Below are positions 1 through 8,034 of a stretch of 29,185 nt of DNA, piece after piece; within the stretch, counting starts at the first letter, position 1, and every line of letters begins with the position of its first letter. The notes under the pieces are model-generated. The model saw nothing but the letters and a program-made list of their open reading frames with translations, ran no database searches and was not told the DNA's origin. The DNA is from an uncultured Acetobacter sp. (GTDB lineage Bacteria > Pseudomonadota > Alphaproteobacteria > Acetobacterales > Acetobacteraceae), in NCBI RefSeq assembly GCF_937875265.1, contig NZ_CALLXM010000242.1:1-29185 (forward strand). The letters run 5' to 3'. A program made the translations under genes and the position numbers.

Positions 1-105
1 CGATATGTTCGTGGCAGCGAGGCTGTTCCGTTTCAGCCGAACCATCTAACCGGCAGCCCTGACGGCTCTAACTCCCCCCTCCCCCTCACTTCCAACCGCA
101 CCAAG

Positions 106-135
106 CAGAGCGTGTCAGAGCGTGTCAGAGCGTCA
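106..135. repeat. Short tandem repeat, 10-bp unit, about three copies
   Basis: The unit cagagcgtgt occurs at 106-115 and 116-125, and a third copy at 126-135 differs only in its last two bases. It lies in the non-coding stretch downstream of the peptidase gene that ends at 229. Bases 1-228 otherwise hold only pyrimidine-rich spacer and a left-edge fragment too short to assign. No function is apparent. It may be a replication-slippage product. Confidence 0.7.
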
Positions 136-228
136 GGTGCATGACAGGAACCGGGAAAGCACAACCTTGGTGCCTCCCCTTTTCATGCCACGCCCTTCAG
201 CAGCAATTACCTCCCTGAGCACGCTGGA

Positions 229-2379
229 TCAGTTGGCATCCATCAGACGATGAGACAGATAAACGGCCTCCAGCGCCCGCTCATGCGCCACTTCCGGCGC
301 GTTAACCGTTCCGGAATGTCCACCTTCAATATCTTCATAGTAGAAGAATGGTTTTCCCAACGCTTCCAGACGCGCGGCAAACCGACGAGCATGCACCGGG
401 CCAACGCGGTCATCACTGGTCGCTGTGAAAATGAACGGCTCCGGATAGGATACGTCCGCTTTCAGATGCTGCACCGGAGAAATGGAACGCAGGAAATCGG
501 CCTCTGCCGGAACAGACATGGAGCCATATTCCGCAGCCCATGAGGCCCCGGCAGACATGGTTTCAAAATGCTCCATATCCAGCAGCGGCACACCGATAAT
601 AACGGCGTTCCACAAATCCGGATGCTGCGTCATCTGCACACCCGACAACAGCCCCCCATTGGACCGCCCCCGAATACCCAGATGACGCGGGGACGTAATC
701 TTGCGGCTGATCAGGTCACGGCCGACAGACGCGAAATCATCATACACTTTCTGCCGCCCGGACTTCCGGCCAGCCTCATGCCATGCTGGCCCAAACTCCC
801 CGCCACCACGAATATTAGCCACAACATATACGCCACCACGGTCCAGCCAGAGCTGACCGATTTCCGGCGCATAAAGCGGCGTGTAGGACACCTGAAAACC
901 ACCATAGGCCGTCAGCAGGGTCGGGTTTGCGCCGTTCAGCTTCATATCGCGCCGATGCACAATAAAATATGGAACGCGCGTGCCATCTGTGGAGTGCGTC
1001 CAGAACTGCTCCGTGATCAGCTTGTCTGTTTTGAATCGGGCCGGGGCCGACTTGACCTTACGCGGCTGCCCTTTGCCATCCAGCAACCAGAGTTGAGACG
1101 GCTCCAGATACCCTTCCACGCTCAGAAACGCCGTGTCTGATGCATGATCTGTATCCACGATGTGAACAGACGTCATATCCGGCAGCGCAAGGCGCGTTGC
1201 CTGCCAGGTTTTTCCAGACTGCGTGGGCGTAAAGCGCATAGCGCGCCCGCGCACGTTATCAAACAAGCTGACCAGAACGGTATTTTTTGTCACACCCACC
1301 TGATCAATCGACTGAGACGGACCAGGCGTGAAAATCACCTGCACGTCATGGTCCACAGCGGCCGGATCAACTGAAAGCAGGCTGCCCGCAGGAATATTGC
1401 TCTGCCCATCAGGGTGCCAGTCTTCCTCAACCGAGACGATCAGGCGCCCCTTGAGCATTCCTTCAATTTCGCTTTTTGCAGGCAGAGCCAGCCAGTTAAG
1501 GACATCCCCCCCCTGCACCACAGCATACCGGGTTTCAAAAAAGTTCACGTTCCGCTGGACCATGACAAGCTGATGCCCGTCACCATCCGTCAGCACCATT
1601 GGCATAACGGCCATATCGGATGGCTCACCCCGGAAGAGTTCTTTTTCCTGCCCGGCAGGCGCGCCACGCACCATGGTTTTGACAACAAACGGATAGCCTG
1701 AGGGCGTCAGAGTCGTTCCTTTTCCATCCCAGTCGCGGGCCAGAAGAATGGTGTTTTCATCCACCCACGCCGCAGTCTGCTTGGAACGAGAAAAAACGAA
1801 GCCGCCCGGCACAAACTGACCGGTTTTCGTATTGAATTCCCGCAGAGTCTCAGCGTCTTCCCCGCCGTCAGACAAGGCGACAAGACAGTGCTCATCCGTC
1901 GGCGCAAGGCAGTTCGGCCCTTTGAAGACCCAGTTAACACCGTCCTGTTTAGCCAGAGCATCCATATCCAGACGCACAGTCCAGTCCGGCGTCTTTTTCA
2001 GGTACGATGCCTGACTCGTCTCCCTCCAAAGACCGTGCGGATGGGCCGCATCCTGCCAGAAATTCCAGATCTCCCCATGCATGGAAGATGGCATAGCAAG
2101 CCGATCCGGAGCCTGAAGGCCGGACAACACGTCTTTGTAAAACCCGACATACCGTGGGTCTTTTTCAAGCGTGCTGGTCGTGTGGTGGTTCTGCGAACGC
2201 ACCCACGCCAGAGCCTGCTGCCCGTGGATATCATCTAAAAATGAGGGGTTTGTTGTGGCCGTTATGACCGGCGCAGTGCCCGATGCTGTCTCGGCAGCCT
2301 GCGCGAGCCTGCCGGTTGCGGCTCCGGCCATGACAAACGCTGAGGCAGCACCTGTCAGTATCCAACGTCTAAAACGCAT
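229..2379 (-). CDS. Exported prolyl oligopeptidase family serine peptidase (S9A)
   Basis: The 716-residue protein begins with a basic stretch and hydrophobic helix ending near AQA (about residues 1-28), a Sec or possibly Tat-type signal peptide, so it should act in the periplasm or outside the cell. Residues about 50-450 fit the seven-bladed propeller of S9A peptidases. The C-terminal third is an alpha/beta hydrolase with nucleophile motif GRSNGG (Ser573), the SDDRV motif carrying the acid (Asp656/657), and GGH (His688). Members of this family cleave short peptides after proline, but the true substrate here is unknown. Length matches the family. The gene stands alone between the leuB terminator and the left edge. 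No convincing terminator follows it; a weak inverted repeat near 160-180 is the only candidate. Confidence 0.9.
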   Translation of the reverse strand: MRFRRWILTGAASAFVMAGAATGRLAQAAETASGTAPVITATTNPSFLDDIHGQQALAWVRSQNHHTTSTLEKDPRYVGFYKDVLSGLQAPDRLAMPSSMHGEIWNFWQDAAHPHGLWRETSQASYLKKTPDWTVRLDMDALAKQDGVNWVFKGPNCLAPTDEHCLVALSDGGEDAETLREFNTKTGQFVPGGFVFSRSKQTAAWVDENTILLARDWDGKGTTLTPSGYPFVVKTMVRGAPAGQEKELFRGEPSDMAVMPMVLTDGDGHQLVMVQRNVNFFETRYAVVQGGDVLNWLALPAKSEIEGMLKGRLIVSVEEDWHPDGQSNIPAGSLLSVDPAAVDHDVQVIFTPGPSQSIDQVGVTKNTVLVSLFDNVRGRAMRFTPTQSGKTWQATRLALPDMTSVHIVDTDHASDTAFLSVEGYLEPSQLWLLDGKGQPRKVKSAPARFKTDKLITEQFWTHSTDGTRVPYFIVHRRDMKLNGANPTLLTAYGGFQVSYTPLYAPEIGQLWLDRGGVYVVANIRGGGEFGPAWHEAGRKSGRQKVYDDFASVGRDLISRKITSPRHLGIRGRSNGGLLSGVQMTQHPDLWNAVIIGVPLLDMEHFETMSAGASWAAEYGSMSVPAEADFLRSISPVQHLKADVSYPEPFIFTATSDDRVGPVHARRFAARLEALGKPFFYYEDIEGGHSGTVNAPEVAHERALEAVYLSHRLMDAN

Positions 2380-2416
2380 TTTTACTGCTCTCCGGAAATC
2401 TTTGGTGTCTCATAGA

Positions 2417-2447
2417 GACTGTTTTTTCACCGTATTGAAAAACAGTC
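2417..2447. promoter_or_regulatory. Inverted repeat upstream of the S9A peptidase gene
   Basis: Arms GACTGTTTTTTC (2417-2428) and GAAAAACAGTC (2437-2447) are complementary over 11 bp apart from one extra T, around an 8-base centre. The element lies 38-68 bases ahead of the peptidase start and after the leuB terminator. It could be an operator or a 5' UTR hairpin. No regulator can be assigned from sequence. Confidence 0.45.
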
Positions 2448-2501
2448 CACCCACACCTGACAGAAACCGGTTCAGGCCAGTAGCATTTTCAGAGTTTCAC
2501 G

Positions 2502-2533
2502 AAAAAAGCCCCCGGCTTATACACCGGGGGCTT
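2502..2533 (-). terminator. Rho-independent terminator after leuB
   Basis: Read on the minus strand, AAGCCCCCGG pairs perfectly with CCGGGGGCTT around an 8-base loop, and the stem runs directly into six T residues (2507-2502). It sits 45 bases past the leuB stop and ends the long ffh-to-leuB transcription run. It is the clearest terminator on the left side of the window. Confidence 0.93.
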
Positions 2534-2577
2534 AGTATCACTCAGGCCCACAAAACAACTATGGAGCCGAAAAAGTC

Positions 2578-3696
2578 TTATTTCTGAAGCTTGTCCAGTT
2601 CACGGACAATCGCTTCACCCATAACGGATGTGCCTACGCGGGCCATGCCGTCACTCATGATATCCGCTGTGCGTAAACCGCTTTCCAGCACGTGAGAGAC
2701 AGCATCTTCCACCATCTTCGCTTCTTCATGAAGGTTGAGCGAATAACGCAACAGCATGGCAAAAGAGAGGATCTGCGCAATCGGGTTGGCAATCCCCTGC
2801 CCTGCAATGTCAGGTGCACTGCCATGAATGGGTTCATACAGAGCAGCACATTTACCGTTCTCCTGCACAGCACCCAGCGTGGCGGACGGCAGCATGCCAA
2901 GGCTTCCGGTCAGCATGGAAGCCAGATCGGACAGGATATCGCCAAACAGATTTCCGGTAACAATCACATCAAACTGGCGCGGGTTACGCACCAGCTGCAT
3001 CGCGCAGTTATCAGCCAGCATGTGAGAGAGTTTGACATCAGAAAATTCGCGCGCATGGAGGTCTGTCACAACCTCTTTCCACAGCAGGCCACTTTCCATC
3101 ACGTTGCATTTTTCAACGGAACAGACATGGCCGGAGCGCTTACGGGCCATTTCAAATGCCACACGCGCCACACGCTCAATTTCAGGCGTTGTGTAAACTT
3201 CGGTGTTAATGCCCCGGCGTGTGCCGTCCGGCAGGGTTTCAATCCCGCGCGGGTCACCAAAGTAAATACCACCCACCGTCTCGCGCACAATCATGATGTC
3301 CAGACCACGCACCACATCGGGCTTCAGAGTGCTGGCATCAACAAGGGCATCAAACACTTTTGCAGGACGCAGATTAGCAAACAGCGCCAATTCCTGACGC
3401 AGTTTGAGAATGGCCACTTCCGGGCGCTTATCAAACCCAACATGGCCCCAGCGCGGGTCCCCTACAGAGCCAAACAGAACAGCGTCGGACGCACGGGCTT
3501 TTTCAATCACCTCGTTACGGATGGGTTCGCCATATTCAGCCAGAGATGCTCCGCCTACCAGATCTTCCGTGATTTCAAACGCGATCCCACGGTTCTTTTC
3601 CAGCCAGGTTATAACGCGGCCAACTTCCCGCATCACTTCCGGGCCGATACCGTCCCCAGGCAGAACAAGCAATTTCCAGGCAGGCTGAGCACTCAT
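2578..3696 (-). CDS. leuB: 3-isopropylmalate dehydrogenase
   Basis: LeuB oxidises and decarboxylates 3-isopropylmalate with NAD+ in the cytoplasm, giving the 2-oxoisocaproate precursor of leucine. The 372-residue protein has the family start LLVLPGDGIGPEV, the substrate-arginine region LRPAKVFDAL, the VRETVGGIYFG loop, the metal-binding GDILSDLASML helix, and the nucleotide-binding EPIHGSAPDIAGQGIANP segment. Length is typical. The ATG has a GGAA ribosome-binding sequence about 5 bases upstream. It starts 15 bases after leuD stops, so it is the last gene of leuC-leuD-leuB and is followed by a strong terminator. leuA and leuE-like genes are not in the window. Confidence 0.97.
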   Translation of the reverse strand: MSAQPAWKLLVLPGDGIGPEVMREVGRVITWLEKNRGIAFEITEDLVGGASLAEYGEPIRNEVIEKARASDAVLFGSVGDPRWGHVGFDKRPEVAILKLRQELALFANLRPAKVFDALVDASTLKPDVVRGLDIMIVRETVGGIYFGDPRGIETLPDGTRRGINTEVYTTPEIERVARVAFEMARKRSGHVCSVEKCNVMESGLLWKEVVTDLHAREFSDVKLSHMLADNCAMQLVRNPRQFDVIVTGNLFGDILSDLASMLTGSLGMLPSATLGAVQENGKCAALYEPIHGSAPDIAGQGIANPIAQILSFAMLLRYSLNLHEEAKMVEDAVSHVLESGLRTADIMSDGMARVGTSVMGEAIVRELDKLQK

Positions 3697-3711
3697 CGTG
3701 TTTCCAACTCT

Positions 3712-4335
3712 TCAATCAAGGGTAATTGTCGGCATCCAGGGGCGTTCCCCGTCAACCTTCTGTTCAAAGGTCTTAATCTCAGTGTCATGCTGAAGCGTCT
3801 GGCCAATATCATCCAGCCCTTCCAGCAGCATATGTTTGCGGAACGGATCAATTTCAAACGGCACTTCTTCACCATCCGGGCGGATCACCACCTGCCGGGG
3901 CAGGTCGATGGTCAGCCGGGCGTTACTGCCCATGGTGGAATCTGACATCAGCTGGTCACATACGTCGCGCGGCAGCGCGATGGGAAGGATGCCGTTCTTG
4001 AAGCAATTATTGAAGAAAATATCCGCAAAAGACGGGGCAATCACACAGCGAATACCAAAATCCAGCAACGCCCAGGGCGCATGCTCGCGTGAAGAGCCAC
4101 ATCCGAGATTGTCATAGGTGACAAGAATTTCGGCTTTCCGCCACGGCTCCCGGTTAAGGATAAAATCCGGGTTTTCAGACCCATCCGGGCGATACCGCAT
4201 GCTGTCAAACGCGTATTTGCCCAAACCCGTCCGCTGCGTGGTTTTCAGAAACCGGGCCGGGATGATTTTGTCCGTATCGATGTTGTCTTCCGGCAGAGCC
4301 GCAGCAACAGCAGACAGCGTGGTAAATTTTTCCAT
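3712..4335 (-). CDS. leuD: 3-isopropylmalate dehydratase, small subunit
   Basis: LeuD pairs with LeuC to form the aconitase-like isomerase that converts 2-isopropylmalate to 3-isopropylmalate. Motifs seen are DNIDTDKIIPARFL near the N-terminus, the GCGSSREHAPWAL loop, and FADIFFNNCFKNGILPI. The start chosen is MEKFTTLSA at 4335, giving 207 residues. A longer reading frame extends ten codons upstream, but the chosen ATG shares one base with the leuC stop (TGATG), which is typical of translational coupling, and it matches the family N-terminus. Confidence 0.96.
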   Translation of the reverse strand: MEKFTTLSAVAAALPEDNIDTDKIIPARFLKTTQRTGLGKYAFDSMRYRPDGSENPDFILNREPWRKAEILVTYDNLGCGSSREHAPWALLDFGIRCVIAPSFADIFFNNCFKNGILPIALPRDVCDQLMSDSTMGSNARLTIDLPRQVVIRPDGEEVPFEIDPFRKHMLLEGLDDIGQTLQHDTEIKTFEQKVDGERPWMPTITLD

Positions 4336-5738
4336 CAGACCAGCTCCCTCGCATCTGTCAGGCAACCTGTAACAGCCGCCGCGGCCGCCATAGCAGGAGA
4401 GAGCAGATGAGTCCGCCCGCCCGGCCCCTGCCGTCCTTCAAAATTACGATTAGAGGTTGAAGCACAACGCTGGCCCGGTGTCAGTTTGTCCGGGTTCATC
4501 CCCAGACACATAGAGCATCCGGCTTCACGCCATTCAAACCCGGCATCCAGAAAAATCTGGTCCAGACCTTCTTCTTCCGCCTGCCTCTTCACAAGCCCGG
4601 AACCCGGCACGATCATGGCGCGCACGCCATCCGCAACCTTACGGCCCGCCGCCACCTGAGCGGCAGCCCGCAGGTCTTCAATCCGGCTGTTAGTGCAGGA
4701 GCCAATGAACACAACATCAACTGGTGTTCCGGCAATTTTCTGCCCGGCTTCCAGCCCCATATAATCCAGCATGCGCTGCATCTGTGCGCGCTTGGACTCA
4801 TCGGGTTCCTGCGCAGGGTCTGGCACATTACCGGTAATGGGCAGAACCGTTTCCGGGCTGGTGCCCCATGTCAGGCTTGGGGCGATATCTTCAGCCCGCA
4901 GCGCGACATCCTTGTCAAAATGCGCACCTTCATCTGTCACCAGTGTGCGCCAGAACGTCACAGCATGCTCGAACCCTTCTCCTTTAGGAGCGAAGGGACG
5001 GTTGCGCACGTAATCAAACGTTGTGTCATCCGGTGCTACAAGCCCGGCGCGAGCCCCGGCCTCGATTGACATGTTGCAGATGGTCATACGCCCGGCCATG
5101 TCCAGACCACGAATGGCAGAACCGGCAAATTCGATAACATACCCGGTGCCGCCAGCGGTGCCGATATGCCCGATAATGGACAGCATGACATCCTTTGCGG
5201 AAACGCCCGGTGCAAGCTGACCTTCAACCGTCACACGCATATTTTTGGCGGGACGCTGAAGGATGGTCTGGGTCGCCATCACATGCTCGACTTCAGAAGT
5301 CCCGATGCCAAAGGCCAGAGCGCCCATCGCGCCGTGAGTTGAGGTATGAGAATCCCCGCACACAATAGTCATGCCCGGCAGAGAAATGCCCTGCTCCGGC
5401 CCAACCACATGCACAATACCCTGAGAAGCAGAGAGCAGCGGGAAATACGGAACACCGAATTCCTTCACGTTCCGTTCCAGCGTTTCGATCTGGTTCCGGC
5501 TTTCCGGCTCTTCAATGGGTTGGGTGCGGTCAGATGTGGGAACGTTATGGTCCACCACAGCCATGGTCATTTCAGGATGACGCAACCGACGACCGGCCAG
5601 ACGCAGACCTTCAAACGCCTGCGGGCTTGTCACTTCATGAAGAAGGTGACGGTCGATATAAAGGATAGAGGTGCCATCCGGCAAAGTCTCGACAACATGG
5701 TGATCCCAGATCTTGTCGAATAACGTACGCGGCACCAT
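4335..5738 (-). CDS. leuC: 3-isopropylmalate dehydratase, large subunit
   Basis: LeuC is the iron-sulfur catalytic subunit of isopropylmalate isomerase. The 467-residue protein starts MVPRTLFDKIWDHHVV and carries the GDSHTSTHGA motif, FIGSCTNSR with the first cluster cysteine, and CSMCLGMNPD with the remaining two 4Fe-4S ligands. An in-frame ATG five codons upstream exists, but GGGAGG lies directly after it and just ahead of the ATG at 5738, so that start is preferred. The gene is 180 bases downstream of rplS and overlaps leuD by one base. Confidence 0.97.
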   Translation of the reverse strand: MVPRTLFDKIWDHHVVETLPDGTSILYIDRHLLHEVTSPQAFEGLRLAGRRLRHPEMTMAVVDHNVPTSDRTQPIEEPESRNQIETLERNVKEFGVPYFPLLSASQGIVHVVGPEQGISLPGMTIVCGDSHTSTHGAMGALAFGIGTSEVEHVMATQTILQRPAKNMRVTVEGQLAPGVSAKDVMLSIIGHIGTAGGTGYVIEFAGSAIRGLDMAGRMTICNMSIEAGARAGLVAPDDTTFDYVRNRPFAPKGEGFEHAVTFWRTLVTDEGAHFDKDVALRAEDIAPSLTWGTSPETVLPITGNVPDPAQEPDESKRAQMQRMLDYMGLEAGQKIAGTPVDVVFIGSCTNSRIEDLRAAAQVAAGRKVADGVRAMIVPGSGLVKRQAEEEGLDQIFLDAGFEWREAGCSMCLGMNPDKLTPGQRCASTSNRNFEGRQGPGGRTHLLSPAMAAAAAVTGCLTDARELV

Positions 5739-5844
5739 GGCCCTCCCTTTCATGGAACGGCACGGACTCGCGCAGATCAGCCTGAACTCAGCCCTGGTCT
5801 GACAGACGAAAAACCCGCGCCTTCATCTTCTCAGCACCACAAAG

Positions 5845-5871
5845 ACCCGGCGAGCCGAAGCCCCACCGGGT
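5845..5871 (-). terminator. GC-rich hairpin between rplS and leuC (terminator or attenuator)
   Basis: Minus-strand ACCCGGTGGG pairs with the 3' arm of GCTCGCCGGGT over about ten pairs, two of them G-T, around a TTCG-containing loop. It lies 47 bases past the rplS stop and 107 bases before leuC. The tract after it on the minus strand is only CTTTG, so termination would be weak. The plus-strand side has five T residues. It may partially uncouple the leu genes from the ribosomal operon. Confidence 0.5.
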
Positions 5872-5918
5872 TTTTGGGTCAGGCAGGCCACCCGAAAACA
5901 GCCTGCTTAAGCACGATT

Positions 5919-6305
5919 TTAGCTGGCAGCTGCCGGAGCAACAACGTCACGAGGACGTTCAGCAATACGAGCGGACTTACCGCTACGGCCACGCAGGTAG
6001 TACAGCTTCGCACGACGCACTTTACCGCGACGCACAACCTTGATTTCAGCAATGGTCGGTGCATAGAGCGGGAACACACGCTCCACGCCTTCACCATTGG
6101 AAATTTTACGCACGGTGAAGTTGCTGTTCAGGCCCTTGTTGGAACGGGCAATCACAACACCTTCAAATGCCTGAAGACGCTTGCGCTCACCTTCAACAAC
6201 CTGCACGGACACGCGGAGCGTATCACCAGCTGCGAATTCCGGTACTGCACGAGCGGCTGTCAGACGTTCGATTTCTGCAGCTTCATACTGCTGAATAATG
6301 TTCAT
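5919..6305 (-). CDS. rplS: 50S ribosomal protein L19
   Basis: L19 sits at the 30S-50S interface of the ribosome. The 128-residue product starts MNIIQQYEAAEIERL and contains the core FAAGDTLRVSV, KRLQAFEGVVIARSNKGL, FTVRKISNGEGVERVFPLY and RRAKLYYLRGRSGKSARI. The frame is open 50 codons further upstream into trmD, but the ATG at 6305 is preceded by AGGAAGG at good spacing and matches the family N-terminus. It begins 14 bases after trmD ends, in the conserved order rpsP-rimM-trmD-rplS. The C-terminus has a short Ala/Pro tail. Confidence 0.97.
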   Translation of the reverse strand: MNIIQQYEAAEIERLTAARAVPEFAAGDTLRVSVQVVEGERKRLQAFEGVVIARSNKGLNSNFTVRKISNGEGVERVFPLYAPTIAEIKVVRRGKVRRAKLYYLRGRSGKSARIAERPRDVVAPAAAS

Positions 6306-6319
6306 TTCGGTATCCTTCC

Positions 6320-7072
6320 TCAAACCCCTGTTGGGTCTGTCTGCCCGGTTTTTCCGATAGCAGCAGTCCCGTTTCTCTCCCTGCGAGCCAGCCAGGCAGA
6401 CCACAGGTCCGGCCGTCTTTCCCGCGTAATTTCTTCCGCCTGCTTCTGGCGCCACGCTGCTATTGCCGCGTGGTTTCCTGACAGCAGGACTTCAGGCACG
6501 TCCTGACCTTCCCATACAGCAGGACGGGTATAATGAGGATATTCCAGCAGGCCTTCGGAAAAACTTTCCTCAACCCCGCTGTCCTCACTCCCCATCACGC
6601 CGGGCAGCAGCCGGATGCAGGCATCCAGCAGCACAAGGGCGGCTGTCTCTCCACCGGACAGAACATAGTCTCCAATAGAGACCTGTTCGATCTTCCGGGT
6701 CTGGAGCACACGCTCGTCCACCCCTTCAAACCGGCCACACAGCAGCACGAGACCCGGCCCCTGTGCGTAACGCTGCACGTCCTGCTGGCGCAGTGGCCTG
6801 CCACGCGGTGTTAAAAACACGCGGGGCACATCCACCGGGGCCTGCGTTGCATCCAGAGCGGCATCCACCACATCTGAGCGCATGACCATGCCTGCACCCC
6901 CACCAAACGGGGAATCATCCACCGCCCGGTGTCGGCCCAGACCATGCTGACGCAGGTCCTGTGCAGCACAGGACCACACACCATTTTCCAGCGCGCGTCC
7001 GGCCAGAGAGAGCCCCAGCGGACCAGGAAACATCTCCGGAAACAGAGTTAGCACCGTAGCCTGCCAGCTCAC
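6320..7072 (-). CDS. trmD: tRNA (guanine-N1)-methyltransferase
   Basis: TrmD uses S-adenosylmethionine to methylate G37 next to the anticodon, which prevents +1 frameshifting. The 250-residue protein shows the SPOUT trefoil-knot hallmarks: LTLFPEMFPG at the N-terminus, DDSPFGGGAGMVM, LLCGRFEGVDERV, and IGDYVLSGGETAALVLLDA, followed by LLEYPHYTRPAVWEG and the C-terminal helical domain. The start codon is GTG at 7072 and overlaps the rimM stop as GTGA, so the two are translationally coupled. The C-terminus is slightly extended past the usual end. Confidence 0.96.
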   Translation of the reverse strand: MSWQATVLTLFPEMFPGPLGLSLAGRALENGVWSCAAQDLRQHGLGRHRAVDDSPFGGGAGMVMRSDVVDAALDATQAPVDVPRVFLTPRGRPLRQQDVQRYAQGPGLVLLCGRFEGVDERVLQTRKIEQVSIGDYVLSGGETAALVLLDACIRLLPGVMGSEDSGVEESFSEGLLEYPHYTRPAVWEGQDVPEVLLSGNHAAIAAWRQKQAEEITRERRPDLWSAWLARRERNGTAAIGKTGQTDPTGV

Positions 7073-7611
7073 GCAGCAGGCCCCGCCACTTTAACTGTCC
7101 CTACACCACGCCCTTCTTCACCCGAGACTTCATCAGGACGTGTGATAGTAACCACCCGCCCTTTCAGATTAATCTCCGGCACGCAGGCGCGTGTAAACGG
7201 AACAAGCACACCGCCGGTCAGCTCCAGACTGGCGCCAGCGCCATAATCATGCACCATGATCACCTGCCCCAGAGAGCAGTCACCTTCCCGTGCCTCCATG
7301 CCGATCAGATCAGCATGGTAGAATTCTTCTTCCTCAGGCACAGGCAGGGCATCACGCGGCACATAAAGACGGGCATTAACCAGCGCCTGCGCTGCGGTCC
7401 GGTCGGCTAAAGGCGTGCCCTGCGCATTACGCAGTTCCGCCACACCTTCCGCCCCGCGCCACCGCAGAGACCATTCCCGCCCCTTTTCATCCACCAGAAC
7501 CTTATACGCTTCCAGTGATGCTGCATCGGCCGCATAGCTATGCACGTGCACAAGCCCGCGCACACCATGAGGTCTGCCTACAACGCCTATCTGGATAAGG
7601 TCTGTGCGCAT
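7069..7611 (-). CDS. rimM: 16S rRNA processing protein RimM
   Basis: RimM helps mature the 30S head and binds S19. The 180-residue protein opens with IQIGVVGRPHGVRGLVHVHSYA, the RimM N-terminal beta-barrel signature, and continues with the EEFYHADLIGMEA segment that begins the PRC-barrel domain and a C-terminal VPFTRACVPEINL strand. It begins 27 bases after rpsP and overlaps trmD by four bases. Ribosome-binding sequence is weak, as expected for a coupled internal gene. Confidence 0.94.
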   Translation of the reverse strand: MRTDLIQIGVVGRPHGVRGLVHVHSYAADAASLEAYKVLVDEKGREWSLRWRGAEGVAELRNAQGTPLADRTAAQALVNARLYVPRDALPVPEEEEFYHADLIGMEAREGDCSLGQVIMVHDYGAGASLELTGGVLVPFTRACVPEINLKGRVVTITRPDEVSGEEGRGVGTVKVAGPAA

Positions 7612-7638
7612 GATCCGGTCAGCTCAGCTCGACTAGCT

Positions 7639-7986
7639 TCAGGCTGCTGCTTCAGCAGCGGCAGCAGCGGCAGCGCGTGCCTGAGCTTTTTTCTTCGGAG
7701 CAGACTGCTTGGGCTGCTCGTTGTAAGCCGGCTTGGGAGCCAGACCAGCGTTACCCAGGAAGCGAGCAACACGGTCAGTTGCCTGTGCACCCTGAGACAG
7801 CCAGTGCGTGATGCGCTCATCAACCAGACGTACGCGTTCAGCGTGGTCAGACGGCAGCATCGGGTTGTAAGACCCTACTTTTTCAATAAAGCGACCATCA
7901 CGCGGGGAACGGCTATCAGCCACCACGATGTGGTAGTAAGGACGCTTCTTGGCCCCTGCGCGGGCAAGACGAATTTTAAGACTCAT
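7639..7986 (-). CDS. rpsP: 30S ribosomal protein S16
   Basis: S16 is an early-binding protein of the 30S body. The 115-residue product starts MSLKIRLARAGAKKRPYYHIVVADSR, with SPRDGRFIEKVGSYNP and ERITHWLSQGAQATDRVARFL. A GGAGAAG ribosome-binding sequence precedes the ATG. It is about 30 residues longer than the E. coli protein because of a Lys/Ala-rich tail ending in an alanine run coded by GCN repeats (about 7642-7680). It lies 48 bases after ffh and heads rpsP-rimM-trmD-rplS. Confidence 0.97.
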   Translation of the reverse strand: MSLKIRLARAGAKKRPYYHIVVADSRSPRDGRFIEKVGSYNPMLPSDHAERVRLVDERITHWLSQGAQATDRVARFLGNAGLAPKPAYNEQPKQSAPKKKAQARAAAAAAAEAAA

Positions 7987-8034
7987 TCAGACTTCTCCAA
8001 AACCCTGAAAAACTTCGGATAGAAACAGGCCGCT

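Noticed and set aside
1..49. End of a plus-strand gene (DMFVAARLFRFSRTI, stop at 47) or start of a minus-strand gene (MVRLKRNSLAATNIS from 45)
   Set aside because: Only about 15 codons are visible in either direction and neither has supporting signals, so no gene can be called.
160..180. Terminator candidate after the S9A peptidase
   Set aside because: The best stem is four pairs with an internal mismatch and no proper T-run.
2692..3945. 417-codon open frame on the plus strand opposite leuB and leuD
   Set aside because: It lies wholly antisense to two well-conserved genes, and its translation is rich in His, Arg, Gln and Cys with no recognisable domain. It is the shadow of GC-biased codon use.
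5788..5826. Possible leucine attenuator leader peptide before leuC
   Set aside because: The 12-codon frame has one Leu codon and no strong ribosome-binding sequence, so it does not fit a leucine-sensing leader.
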